A stretch of DNA of 64,000 nucleotides from Propionispira arboris. Lineage in GTDB: Bacteria; Bacillota; Negativicutes; Selenomonadales; Selenomonadaceae. The stretch is taken from NCBI RefSeq assembly GCF_900109225.1, contig NZ_FNZK01000002.1, positions 186,001-250,000 on the forward strand, read 5' to 3'. The translations under genes and the position numbers were made by a program. Below the pieces are notes generated by a model. It was given only the letters and a program-made list of their open reading frames with translations. It was not told where the DNA came from and made no database searches. Numbering within the stretch: position 1 is the first letter of the stretch; every line of letters begins with the position of its first letter. This document shows, piece by piece, positions 1 through 8,617 of the stretch.

Positions 1-2
1 GA

Positions 3-164
3 GAATATGACGTTCATGATATCTATCTAGGAACTACTGAACTTTTTTTAGCGGCGCACCGTTTCTATGCGAAACATAAATTTGTTCAAATAAAGAAAGA
101 AACACTGCCAGATACTTTTCCTATTATGAAAGTTGATACAAGGTTTTATCAGCTTAAACTTTAA
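3..164 (+). CDS. GNAT family N-acetyltransferase, C-terminal end (partial)
   Basis: Frame 3 is open from the window edge to a TAA at 162-164, giving 53 residues. The peptide contains AAHRFYAKHKFVQI and then LPDTFPIMKVDTRFY, the usual C-terminal strand pattern of GNAT acetyltransferases, where the H-x-F-Y helix caps the acetyl-CoA site. The N-terminal part lies outside the window, so substrate and start cannot be judged. A good intrinsic terminator follows at 248-278, so this looks like the last gene of its transcript. Confidence 0.75.
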   Translation, partial: EYDVHDIYLGTTELFLAAHRFYAKHKFVQIKKETLPDTFPIMKVDTRFYQLKL

Positions 165-247
165 TAAATAAATAGATAATATGTATTTACATATTGAAAA
201 TTGTAAAGTTAATCCATTTATCGACTTCAAAATGAGATCGTTATTTT

Positions 248-278
248 ACCGCGCTGGTCTACCCAGTGCGGTTTTTTT
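248..278 (+). terminator. Intrinsic terminator after the GNAT gene
   Basis: ACCGCGCTGG and CCCAGTGCGGT pair across a TCTA loop (one G-T pair) and are followed directly by seven T residues. Confidence 0.85.
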
Positions 279-750
279 GCCTTTTGCCTTAGTGTAAAAT
301 AGTTCTCGGTAGAAGTTGCAAAATAAACATAAACTTATTTTCAAGCAATGCTCTAACATATAAAAACATATGAAAACTATTTGTGGCGATGGGAGGCAGA
401 TATAATAAAAATAATTTAAAAAAATAACAAATAAAATTTTAGATATATATCTTAATAACACTTGGCGATTAGAAAGCTAAAGGCTGCTGGAATTGTGCAT
501 AACTGCAGCAATACAGTAATAAGTTCATAAAACTAAATTGAAAATTTGCCTGGAGATATGTTTCTGGGCGAATTTTTATGGTGGAATTTAGTGGAAAAAT
601 GAAGCCGGTTAGAAAATAAATTATTGAAGTGATAAAGGAGATGGTATATATTGGTACTATAATACAATTCTTTTCTAAGCAATAGCAAAAATAGTAAGAA
701 AAATTATAAAAGATTTTATTGGACAAACAGTTAAAAGCAGGCTAATAAAT
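279..750. other. Long AT-rich intergenic region
   Basis: About 470 bases without a convincing gene. A GCTGC/GCAGC hairpin lies near 486-514 and a TATAAT-like box at about 657-662, but no good -35 goes with it. I see no RNA gene or repeat shared with the rest of the window. Confidence 0.4.
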
Positions 751-767
751 TTTTAGGAGGAAAATGG

Positions 768-1556
768 TTGATGATAAAATTATTAGCATTAGATATGGAT
801 GGAACTTTACTTGATGATGATAATAAAATACCAGAAAGCACGGTGGCGGCAATAAAACAAAGTGTGGAGTCTGGTATCAAAGTGATTTTGGCATCGGCTC
901 GTCCGGTCTGCGCGATGCTCCCATATTATAAGCAGCTTTCTTTGAATTCTCTTCCAATTGTTTCTCTTTGTGGAGCGTACATACTTGATATAAAAAATAC
1001 AAAGGAACTTTTTGCGTGCAGTCTTTCTGAAGGGATGTGCCAAAAAATCTATGATCTGTTTGAAAGGCACTATATAAAAAGTTATGGAAAAAACACTTTA
1101 TATGTGAATGAAATAAAGGCGGAGACCTTGCGTTACGCTGAAAATTTTTAAGTGGATTATCATAAAATAAAAATTAATCGAGACACAAAAATTCCAGAGG
1201 AAATATACCGTATATTTATTCCTGATTTGTCAAATAATGAAATAGAGGAAAGCTTGAACTTGATCAACAGAGGAGCTGATCAAGTGGCTGGTAAGTTGGA
1301 ACAGGGTATTGAAATATTACCACCGCACGTCAACAAAGGGATGGCAGTGAAATTTCTATGCCATCAATATGGAATTACCCGCGAGCAGGTTATGGCAATT
1401 GGCAATGAAAATAGTGATATTTCTATGGTTAAATTTGCTCGAATCGGTGTTGCTGTTGCCAATGCAAATACAGATTTAAAAAATGTTGCGAACGAAATAA
1501 CGGCTGCTAATACACAGTTGGGGGTTGAGCTTATGATAAAAAAATATTGTCTATAA
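768..1556 (+). pseudogene. Cof-type HAD phosphatase interrupted by an in-frame stop
   Basis: AGGAGG at 755-760 precedes a TTG (768) or ATG (771) start. The first part holds HAD motif I (LALDMDGTLLDDD) and a typical Cof/YidA-like region. A TAA at 1149-1151 stops translation, but the same frame continues without shift as VDYHKIKINRDTK to 1556 and supplies the cap and the C-terminal HAD core, about 262 codons in all, which is normal Cof length. The last acidic motif reads GNENSD where the family has GDxxND, so a magnesium-binding Asp is also lost. Both changes point to a dead phosphatase. A sequencing error at the stop is the alternative, but it would not explain the motif change. Confidence 0.8.
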
Positions 1557-1652
1557 TATTTTTTAAAAGCGAATTACTGAAACGCATTGTTTTCATTTTT
1601 TGCCTGTGCGCCGATGCAAGGATTGATGGTTTTTTATTTAATGGGTATAAGT

Positions 1653-1718
1653 TATAATAATTTTAAAGACAAAGCAGTCTGTTTATGAGAATTTACAGAT
1701 GGCTTTGTCTTTTTTTTG
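1653..1718 (+). terminator. Hairpin with T-run downstream of a TATAAT box
   Basis: AGACAAAGC (1667-1675) pairs with GCTTTGTCT (1702-1710), followed by eight T residues. A TATAAT box sits at 1653-1658, only about 10 bases before the stem, so the unit could be a minimal transcript or leader attenuator rather than just the terminator of the upstream phosphatase gene. The loop contains GAATTTACAGAT, a string that also occurs just after the promoter at 22257-22285. Confidence 0.65.
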
Positions 1719-1755
1719 TAGCTATATTGTTGTATCTTTAGCAGAAAAAACTTTA

Positions 1756-1777
1756 TTTGCCTGTTTAGTGAGGCAAA
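1756..1777. promoter_or_regulatory. Inverted repeat and -10 box upstream of the PRD regulator
   Basis: TTTGCCT (1756-1762) and AGGCAAA (1771-1777) form a perfect 7-bp inverted repeat with an 8-base spacer, 33 bases upstream of a TATAAT box (1810-1815). It is a candidate operator for the dga-type operon. No binding partner is shown by the sequence. Confidence 0.45.
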
Positions 1778-1869
1778 CAATGCATGTTTTAAATTTATTG
1801 TTTTGCTACTATAATAAGTATAGAAAATTACAATAATTGCGACAATTTATATGGAGAGGAGAATGGAAA

Positions 1870-3774
1870 ATGCTTACGGTTCGTTGCTGTAAAATAATGA
1901 ATGATTTATTGACTGCATCCTATCCAATCAGCAAGAAGGCACTAATGGAAAAATATCATGTAAGTGATCGCAGTATTAAATATGATATCAATAACTTGCG
2001 CGGTTGGTTAGAAGATGAAGCATCAAATATTTTAGTGCAATATATACCAAAATGTGGTTTCAAACTTTCTGGCAGTGCAAAGGATATTTGTGAGTTGCAG
2101 CAATTGTTTAGCAAAGAAAAAGAAAAGACCAGAATTTTTTCTACTGAACGTACTCGATATATTATACTGATGCTTTTGACAAGTAGTGAATTTATTACAA
2201 TACAGGATTTTTCATCAAAGTTAAACGTGAGTAAAAATACAGTAACGAGAGATATCGATACAATCTCAGATATGCTGGCGATCTGGGATATTTATCTGGA
2301 CAGAAAAGCCCATTGGGGGTTTAAGATAAATACTACAGAAACTAAAAGACGGCAGGCTATCGAGTATTTTATTTTATCTATGTTTGATGTAAGAGCGATT
2401 GAAGAAATTTTACAGGGGTTACGGCAATGCTTTTTGCCAGAATTTTTTAAAAAAGTCATGTGCCAGTATCTGATAGAAGACCAGGATGTGGGAAATTTAT
2501 GTAAATTATGTAAACAACTTTTAGAGAATATTTACAAGATGACAGATGTGCTCGACGATAAAGGGAGCATTGAAGTGTTCATTCGCATTTGTGTTGCATT
2601 ACATCAAATTCGGCATAAATCTGGGATTGGAGATTTAGTAAAAATTGCTGCAATATCAAATGACACAGATCACTTTTTCCGTATTGAGTTAAAAAAAATG
2701 TTTGGACATTTTAATATAAATATAGAGGAAGCTGAACTCAATTGGTTGTTGTTGCCTTTTACAAAAGATAATTCCATTAAAACGACGATTGATATTGAAA
2801 AAATAACTTTACAGATTATACAAAAGACAAGTCATAGTACTAAAATACCTTTTTCAGCAGATTGCGAATTGTATGAAAATCTTCTTATGCATATAAAAAG
2901 AGCTTTTGTAAAAAAGCAGTATCATATGGTTAATGTTAATCCGTTGCTGGATGATATACTGCATCATTTCGGTCAATTATTTAATGTTGTAAAGCAGATT
3001 TGCTATGATGTTTTTGGCAGATACAATATATATCTTCGTGATGAAGAGATTTCTTATATAGTTCTATATTTCCAATTGAGTTATGAAACATTGTTTGGTA
3101 AAGAAAGAATACGAACGATTGTTGTTTGCAGCACGGGAATATCTTCGGCCAAACTTTTGATGGCCCAGCTTAAAAACAAATTTGATGTATTGCAGATCGT
3201 TGGTTGTTGTTCTATTTTGCATGCGGAAACATTTATTGCCCATAATCCGATTGATCTCATCATAAGCGTATTGCCAATGCAAACAGAAACGCCTTGCATT
3301 GTAGTCAATGCTTTCTTGCAAAAGGATGATATAAAAAAGATACAAAGTGTATTAGACAATTTCAAATTAACACCATCGGTTACGAGAAATTTAAAAAAAG
3401 TAGAGCCTAAAATTGCTGGCAACTGGCATGGTGCTGATTTTAGTGATATGGCAAAGATTGAAAAGTTTACACAGGAAGTGATTAGCAAAGGTTTTAACTT
3501 GACGATGGCACTAAAGGAAAGTTTGGGAAAGTATTTAACAAGACAAAGTGAAACTGGGTTGATGTTTCATTGTTTATTGATGGCAAATCGCTTTGCCTGT
3601 GGAGCACCTTATGCCAATATCGTGGATGCAGGCAATGATACTGTCAATATCGTAAAAGTTAAAGAAAAAATAAGAGAGGCTGTCAGTAACTACTACGAAG
3701 ATGTACCAGAGAGTGAGATAATTGCTATTTTGAATTATTTCACTCTAAATCAAAAATTTCATAAAAAGGAGTAA
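1870..3774 (+). CDS. PRD-domain transcriptional regulator with EIIB-like domain
   Basis: A regulator of the BglG/MtlR class, 634 residues. Two N-terminal helix-turn-helix segments (about 1-60 and 90-150) resemble DNA-binding activators rather than the RNA-binding CAT domain of BglG. Two PTS regulation domains follow, with histidines in ALHQIRHK and LLMHIKRAF. A PTS IIB-like domain starts at RIRTIVVCSTGISSAKL with the phospho-acceptor type Cys. The C-terminal 130 residues look like a further, degenerate PRD. ATG 1870 is preferred over the upstream TTG at 1837 because AGGAG lies 8 bases before it. The gene leads the operon, so it probably activates the operon in response to PTS phosphorylation. 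Confidence 0.85.
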   Translation: MLTVRCCKIMNDLLTASYPISKKALMEKYHVSDRSIKYDINNLRGWLEDEASNILVQYIPKCGFKLSGSAKDICELQQLFSKEKEKTRIFSTERTRYIILMLLTSSEFITIQDFSSKLNVSKNTVTRDIDTISDMLAIWDIYLDRKAHWGFKINTTETKRRQAIEYFILSMFDVRAIEEILQGLRQCFLPEFFKKVMCQYLIEDQDVGNLCKLCKQLLENIYKMTDVLDDKGSIEVFIRICVALHQIRHKSGIGDLVKIAAISNDTDHFFRIELKKMFGHFNINIEEAELNWLLLPFTKDNSIKTTIDIEKITLQIIQKTSHSTKIPFSADCELYENLLMHIKRAFVKKQYHMVNVNPLLDDILHHFGQLFNVVKQICYDVFGRYNIYLRDEEISYIVLYFQLSYETLFGKERIRTIVVCSTGISSAKLLMAQLKNKFDVLQIVGCCSILHAETFIAHNPIDLIISVLPMQTETPCIVVNAFLQKDDIKKIQSVLDNFKLTPSVTRNLKKVEPKIAGNWHGADFSDMAKIEKFTQEVISKGFNLTMALKESLGKYLTRQSETGLMFHCLLMANRFACGAPYANIVDAGNDTVNIVKVKEKIREAVSNYYEDVPESEIIAILNYFTLNQKFHKKE

Positions 3775-3783
3775 TGGCTTTAA

Positions 3784-4914
3784 ATGAATATGAAATCGTT
3801 AGATTTGCTTATCGTAAATGGTCTTCTTCTGGACCCTTTTACCGGAGCTGAAGGAAGATATTCTATTGGTGTTCAAAATGGAAAAATTGCAGGTGTTTAC
3901 CCTGAGCAGGCAATACTTCCACGTTATAACAATTTACTTGATTTGGCGGGGGCTTATATAACGCCAGGCTGGATTGATTTGCACACGCATGTAGCTTATA
4001 AAGAAGCAGTGATCGGCATCGAAGCCGATTGTATTGGTATTCAGCAGGGTGTAACAACGGTGGTTGATGCTGGTAGCAGTGGAAGTAAAAACTTTTTACA
4101 ATTTGAAAAAAACATTATAAAAAAAGCAAAAACAAGAGTTCTTTCTTGGCTGAATATTTCTGCAGCAGGCTTATATGAAGGCAGGTCTGAACTAGAAGAT
4201 CTTGCATCGATTGATGTGGAAGCTACAAAAAAACTTATTAGCAGTAAAGCGGAAATTCGCGGTATAAAAGTAAGGATGAGTCATTCTGTAGTAAAAGAAA
4301 CCAATACCGGGGGGTTGAAAATAGCAAAAAAACTGGCGTCTCAATTGCATGTGCCTTTATTTGTTCATGTTGGGAACTGTCCGCCAGTTCTCGGGGATAT
4401 ACTCAACCTTTTGGAGCAGGGCGATATTGTTACCCATATATTTCACGGGAAAGCAGGTGGTTGTCTTGATGCAGAAGGGTACATTCTTCCCGAATTAAAA
4501 GCGGCAATAGACCGTGGCATTTATCTTGACCTGGGGCATGGAACGGAAAGTTGTTCTTTTTTCCGCTTTAAGAATGCCAGAGAAAAAGGCATTTGCATTG
4601 ATAGTATAAGTACGGATTTATATAGTCAAAATTATTCCGGACCGGTATATAGTTTAAAACATACAATGGAGAAATGTATGGCACTGGGAATGTCTTTTCG
4701 CGAGGTTATTACTGCAGTAACGCTTAAACCGGCAATTATGCTCAATATGCCCGAACTTGGGCGGATTAAAGCAGGAGCATTGGCTGATATGACTTTTTTT
4801 GAGAAAGTTGAAGGTGAGCAAACCTATATAGATGCAGATGGTAACGAGATTACTGGAACTCAGCAATTGCAGGTTAAAGGAGTAGTGCGTGAAGGGAAGG
4901 TAATCTGGCGATGA
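3784..4914 (+). CDS. Amidohydrolase/deacetylase family metallohydrolase
   Basis: A 376-residue amidohydrolase-superfamily enzyme of the adenine-deaminase/dihydroorotase type. The metal motif DLHTHV occurs near residue 65, further metal ligands are likely in FVHVG and HIFHGK, and the late aspartate in SISTDLY. Homologues in dga-like clusters are annotated as amidohydrolase/deacetylase. A role in removing an acyl or formyl group from an amino-sugar acid before DgaE acts is inference from context. An AAGGAG site precedes the ATG, 9 bases after the regulator stop, and the end overlaps the next gene by 4 bases (ATGA). Confidence 0.85.
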   Translation: MNMKSLDLLIVNGLLLDPFTGAEGRYSIGVQNGKIAGVYPEQAILPRYNNLLDLAGAYITPGWIDLHTHVAYKEAVIGIEADCIGIQQGVTTVVDAGSSGSKNFLQFEKNIIKKAKTRVLSWLNISAAGLYEGRSELEDLASIDVEATKKLISSKAEIRGIKVRMSHSVVKETNTGGLKIAKKLASQLHVPLFVHVGNCPPVLGDILNLLEQGDIVTHIFHGKAGGCLDAEGYILPELKAAIDRGIYLDLGHGTESCSFFRFKNAREKGICIDSISTDLYSQNYSGPVYSLKHTMEKCMALGMSFREVITAVTLKPAIMLNMPELGRIKAGALADMTFFEKVEGEQTYIDADGNEITGTQQLQVKGVVREGKVIWR

Positions 4915-5270
4915 AAACAAAAGTCTTGCAGCAAATTTTACGGGATGCATCACTTGACGCAGAAGGAAATGTTTTACTAAAAAAAACACTTGACGATATT
5001 GAAGAGATACTGATTGATACGAGAAATTGCATTCCGGATGAACGGTATTTGGCCGTGGGGCATCATATGGCAGAAGTGATTAAGCGAGCTCAGAGGGGGG
5101 AAGTGTTAGCAAAAATTGATCAGGATACAGAAGATCAGATTGAAGGCTCTTACAAAGAAAAAAGTAGGAATATTCTTACTTCGTTGAAAAGCTTGGGAGA
5201 TACGACGACGAGTTCTTCAGAAATAATTCTTTTGGCAATTCATTTACAGTGTGCCTCAAATGGTTTTTAA
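4911..5270 (+). CDS. Small stand-alone PRD-domain protein
   Basis: A 119-residue, mostly helical protein that overlaps the previous stop codon (ATGA). The segment YLAVGHHMAEVIKRAQRGE fits the histidine-bearing helix of a PTS regulation domain, and homologous clusters carry a small PRD protein at this place. There is no DNA- or RNA-binding part. It may act as a phosphorylation-dependent partner of the operon regulator or of the membrane module downstream. The family call is moderate and the role is inferred. Confidence 0.65.
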   Translation: MKTKVLQQILRDASLDAEGNVLLKKTLDDIEEILIDTRNCIPDERYLAVGHHMAEVIKRAQRGEVLAKIDQDTEDQIEGSYKEKSRNILTSLKSLGDTTTSSSEIILLAIHLQCASNGF

Positions 5271-5290
5271 ATAAAGGAGAGTGATTTATT

Positions 5291-5653
5291 ATGGAAAAAA
5301 TAAAAGTAGTAATTGGAGATCGCCTTGGTAAAGGTAAAAGAGTAGCAGCTGGTGTTGAGGCAGCAGGTGCAGAAGCTATATTAATTCCAGGTGTTGGCGC
5401 GGACATGAAAGTCGGAGACTATATGAACCAAAATAAAGCAGATTTTGGCATTTCTTTTTGTGGAAGCGGCGGTGCCGGTGCGATTACGGCAAAGTCAAAA
5501 TATGGTTATTCAGCTGAGTTTGGGCTCCGATCCATTGAGGCGGGAATTACTGCAATAAAAAATGGTGCACAGGTTGTCGGTTTTGGTTTCATGGATCTTG
5601 AGGAATTGGGACAGAGATTAGCCGAAGCCTTTATTAAAAAAAGTAAAGTGTGA
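5291..5653 (+). CDS. SFCGS-family glycine-rich protein
   Basis: A 120-residue soluble protein containing GISFCGSGGAGAITAKS, the signature after which the SFCGS family is named. It is glycine- and alanine-rich with an alternating strand/helix pattern (IKVVIGDRLGKGK at the N-terminus), so a small alpha/beta fold is likely. The cysteine-containing glycine loop recalls the phosphocysteine loop of PTS IIB proteins; that likeness is my inference. The start has a clear AAAGGAG site. It always travels with DUF4312, DUF4311 and DUF4310, as here. Confidence 0.85.
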   Translation: MEKIKVVIGDRLGKGKRVAAGVEAAGAEAILIPGVGADMKVGDYMNQNKADFGISFCGSGGAGAITAKSKYGYSAEFGLRSIEAGITAIKNGAQVVGFGFMDLEELGQRLAEAFIKKSKV

Positions 5654-5676
5654 CATTGTAAGGAGGTGGAAGTAGT

Positions 5677-6015
5677 ATGTTCATCGTTCATGAGGAAGTT
5701 TTGCAAATAGAAGGTACAGGTGAGACTGAGAAAGAATCTTTTCAAGACATTTTTAGTCGTATTAAACCAGAATTGGAAAAAAAGTATCCGGGAATATTGC
5801 TGCAGATAGAACCAAAGAAAATGGACATAAAGGATGCGGTGATTTCGGTTCATACAGAACGATTTTTAGGTATGCTGTTTCCACGTAAACGTAAATTATA
5901 CAAGATAACAGCGGAAATTACGGTAAAACTCAGTGTTTTTTTGACAGATACAATAAAATATCGTCACGAAGAGGAAAAATTATCGGTAGTTCAACATATA
6001 TTGGAAATGAGATAA
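5677..6015 (+). CDS. DUF4312 family protein
   Basis: A 112-residue soluble protein of unknown function, recognised from sequence and position between SFCGS and DUF4311. A predicted alpha/beta pattern is visible (FIVHEEVLQIEGTGETEKES, then two strands near the end). It has no membrane segment and no obvious catalytic motif. AAGGAGG lies 8-14 bases before ATG. It probably works as a cytoplasmic component of the membrane module encoded next to it. Confidence 0.8.
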   Translation: MFIVHEEVLQIEGTGETEKESFQDIFSRIKPELEKKYPGILLQIEPKKMDIKDAVISVHTERFLGMLFPRKRKLYKITAEITVKLSVFLTDTIKYRHEEEKLSVVQHILEMR

Positions 6016-6039
6016 GACTCATAGGAAAGGGGTTAAAAT

Positions 6040-6822
6040 ATGGACTTTATAGAAATTCTGATGAAATCTGTTATTATTGGTGCCTGCATGGGGTTTGCTG
6101 TAGGTGCAGGAGCTGCTCGAATGTTTCATGCGCCGCAGGCACAAGGAATGGGAGCTTTTCGCACCTTGGGAGAATTGAACGCTTGCGAAGGTGATCCCAT
6201 TGCACATTTTTCGTTTGGATTGGGTTTTTTGTTTAATTCATGGGCGTCTATTGTCGGCACAGGAGCTTTTACACAGGATGTAGTGCATCGCATTATCCCG
6301 AACTGGTCTGCCGCTGTTCTTTTGATGCGTAACAAGAATATAGCAGAAACTTTACATAACCCGGCGAAAATGGCATTAACGGGAGCTGTTATAGGTGCAG
6401 TAGTCATTGGTCTTATGAATTCGACGGCGGTTGCTATACCACCAGCTTTGCAGCTTATTGCAACAAAAGTGCTTGTACCGGCAGCAAATTGGCTGATTAA
6501 CCTTGTAATGCCGATTGTATTTTGGATGGCAGCTCTTGATGCTGGAAGAAGAACCGGAGTTTGGGGCACGATACTGGGGGGGCTGTCGCACCTTGTTATG
6601 GGAAACGCTGTACCGGGGATTGTTTTGGGCATTCTGATTGGTAAAGGCGTTGATGATGGTGGTTGGAACCACATTACCAGAATTTTAGTAGTAGCAGTGG
6701 TATTGCTATTTGTTTTAAGCGGATTTTTCCGGGAATTTGATATAAAACTTCTTACGGAATTTTACGTTGATGTTCCAGACGGACTTAAAGCATTTCATGC
6801 ATTATTTAAAGCAGGAGCGTGA
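6040..6822 (+). CDS. DUF4311 family membrane protein
   Basis: A 260-residue integral membrane protein with about six to eight hydrophobic segments. The N-terminal segment ends in GMGAFRTLGELNACEGDP, a conserved polar stretch followed by HFSFGLGFLFNSWASIVGTG; such glycine-rich re-entrant loops are common in PTS IIC-like and other transporters. AGGAAAGGGG precedes the ATG. Together with DUF4310 it forms the membrane part of the module. The transporter role is inferred from topology and context, not demonstrated. Confidence 0.82.
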   Translation: MDFIEILMKSVIIGACMGFAVGAGAARMFHAPQAQGMGAFRTLGELNACEGDPIAHFSFGLGFLFNSWASIVGTGAFTQDVVHRIIPNWSAAVLLMRNKNIAETLHNPAKMALTGAVIGAVVIGLMNSTAVAIPPALQLIATKVLVPAANWLINLVMPIVFWMAALDAGRRTGVWGTILGGLSHLVMGNAVPGIVLGILIGKGVDDGGWNHITRILVVAVVLLFVLSGFFREFDIKLLTEFYVDVPDGLKAFHALFKAGA

Positions 6823-7484
6823 TGATAGTGGATAATAATGAAGATTTACAGACAGGGTTTTGGTTATCTGAGTGGGCCTTTCCTATTTTTACAGCATTTT
6901 TGGCAGCTGGTGTATTTGCTGGTACACATATGTATTATGTATATCATATCGGTGCATTCAATGAAATTGCAATTGTGGCTATGCTCGAAGCGGGGCTTAA
7001 GGGTGGAAGCTTTGGAGCTGCAGCGGCTTTTGGTGCCAGTTTTCTCTTTGCCCGCATTTTGGAAGGTCCGCTAGTAGGGATATTGGATATTGGCGGCTCT
7101 ATTATGACAGGAGTAGGTATCGGTATTCCGGCGATTTTTTTGAGTATGGGAATTACAGGACCTTTAGAGTCGTTTCCGTTGGCACTTTTGACGGGAGCGG
7201 TTATTGGACTTGCCATAGGCTGTATTATTATTATTATTCGAAAATATACAGTTGCTTCCAATGAATCTACTTTTGGTGCGGATGTCATGATGGGAGCTGG
7301 TAATGCTTCAGGCCGATATTTAGGACCGATGATCGTTATTGCGGCGGCAATGGCGTCCATTCCAGTGGGAATCGGGGCAACCATTGGTGCTGCTGTGTTT
7401 TATGCATGGAAAAAACCAATTGCCGGTGGGGCTATTATCGGAGCTATGATTTTAGGGGCGCTTTTTCCAATTATGACAAAATAA
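6822..7484 (+). CDS. DUF4310 family membrane protein
   Basis: A 220-residue membrane protein with about six glycine/alanine-rich transmembrane segments, including GGSFGAAAAFGASFLFARI. The stop of DUF4311 and this ATG overlap (GTGATG), so the two are translationally coupled and probably form one complex. A GTG at 6819 or 6828 could also serve as start; GGAG at 6814-6817 does not decide. The polar loop RKYTVASNESTFGADVMMG divides the protein in two. Likely the second half of an uncharacterised permease. Confidence 0.8.
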   Translation: MIVDNNEDLQTGFWLSEWAFPIFTAFLAAGVFAGTHMYYVYHIGAFNEIAIVAMLEAGLKGGSFGAAAAFGASFLFARILEGPLVGILDIGGSIMTGVGIGIPAIFLSMGITGPLESFPLALLTGAVIGLAIGCIIIIIRKYTVASNESTFGADVMMGAGNASGRYLGPMIVIAAAMASIPVGIGATIGAAVFYAWKKPIAGGAIIGAMILGALFPIMTK

Positions 7485-7499
7485 GAAGGAGATAAAAAG

Positions 7500-8615
7500 A
7501 TGAGTGTTTTTGAACAGTATGGTCCACGTAAAGTTATAAATGGCTGTGGAAAAATGACGGTTTTAGGTGCTAGTGCGGTTGATAAGGATGTTGCAGATGC
7601 CATGGCGCAGGCTGCCATGGACTATGTTGAAATTGCAGAACTTTTACCATCAGCTGGAAAGTTTATTGCACAAGCAACGGGGGCGGAAGATGGCTGTCCA
7701 ACTTGTGGTGCGGCTGCGGGTATTGCTATCAGTACAGCTGCTGTAATTAGTGGTATCAATCTTGATATTATAGAAAATTTGCCAGATAGTGAAGGCCTTA
7801 AAAATGAAATTATCCTGCAAAAAGGGCATGCCGTCAACTTTGGAGCCCGTGTGACTCAGATGATGAAGCTGGGAGGCGGGAAACCGATAGAAGTGGGAAC
7901 AGCTAATCTCGTTGTTGCACAAAACATTGAAAATGCCATAAATGAAAAAACAGCAGCCCTTTTTTATATTAAGTCACACCATGCTGTACAAAAAGGTATG
8001 GTATCAATTGAAACGATGCTGGATATCGCACACCGGCATAAATTGCCGCTCATTATTGATGCAGCTGCCGAGGAGGATTTACACAAATATATAAAATTAG
8101 GAGCCGATCTTGTTATATATAGTGGCGGTAAAGCACTGGAAGGGCCGACTTCCGGTTTTATTTGCGGGCGCAGTGATCTTTGTCGGGCTTGCCGTATGCA
8201 GTATCAAGGAATAGGTCGTCCTATGAAAACAGGCAAAGAAAGTATTATTGGACTACTTACTGCACTGGGGAAATATGCGGCAAAAAAACCAAATGCAGAA
8301 CAGCAAAAAAAACGCATGAAACTGCTTTTAGCTGAATTAAAAAATATTCCGGGGATTACAGGAAGTATTGCACAGGATGAAGCTGGCAGAGAAATTTATC
8401 GGGCAAGACTTGATATTGATGCCAATATCACAGGGATCAGTGCAACGGTGATTGCTCAAAAATTAGAAACAGGGAATCCAGCCATTCATACAAGAAATTA
8501 TTGCCTGTCACAGGGACAAATCTTTATAGATCCGAGGCCTTTGCTGGAAGGACAGGAAAATCTTATAGCAGATCGTTTTAAAGAAATTTTAGCACAAACA
8601 AAGGGGAATAAATAA
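7500..8615 (+). CDS. dgaE: DgaE-family PLP-dependent ammonia-lyase (D-glucosaminate-6-phosphate dehydratase type)
   Basis: A 371-residue fold-type I PLP enzyme of the SelA-like DgaE family. Lys211 in IYSGGKALEGPTSGF is the expected Schiff-base lysine and Asp187 in LIIDAAAEED the pyridine-nitrogen aspartate. In Salmonella DgaE removes ammonia from D-glucosaminate-6-phosphate to give 2-keto-3-deoxygluconate-6-phosphate. The next gene encodes the matching aldolase and starts 2 bases after the stop. AAGGAG precedes the ATG. The exact substrate here may differ, because the usual dga PTS is replaced by the DUF4310-4312 module. Confidence 0.9.
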   Translation: MSVFEQYGPRKVINGCGKMTVLGASAVDKDVADAMAQAAMDYVEIAELLPSAGKFIAQATGAEDGCPTCGAAAGIAISTAAVISGINLDIIENLPDSEGLKNEIILQKGHAVNFGARVTQMMKLGGGKPIEVGTANLVVAQNIENAINEKTAALFYIKSHHAVQKGMVSIETMLDIAHRHKLPLIIDAAAEEDLHKYIKLGADLVIYSGGKALEGPTSGFICGRSDLCRACRMQYQGIGRPMKTGKESIIGLLTALGKYAAKKPNAEQQKKRMKLLLAELKNIPGITGSIAQDEAGREIYRARLDIDANITGISATVIAQKLETGNPAIHTRNYCLSQGQIFIDPRPLLEGQENLIADRFKEILAQTKGNK

Positions 8616-8617
8616 AA

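Noticed and set aside
1870-3774. BglG-type RNA-binding antiterminator
   Set aside because: The N-terminus has helix-turn-helix segments, not the CAT RNA-binding domain, so DNA binding is more likely and the hairpin at 1667-1710 need not be an antitermination target.
6126-7384. Long minus-strand open frames (182, 98 and 146 codons) opposite DUF4311 and DUF4310
   Set aside because: They lie opposite well-supported membrane genes, have no ribosome sites and show low-complexity composition reflecting the hydrophobic genes on the other strand.
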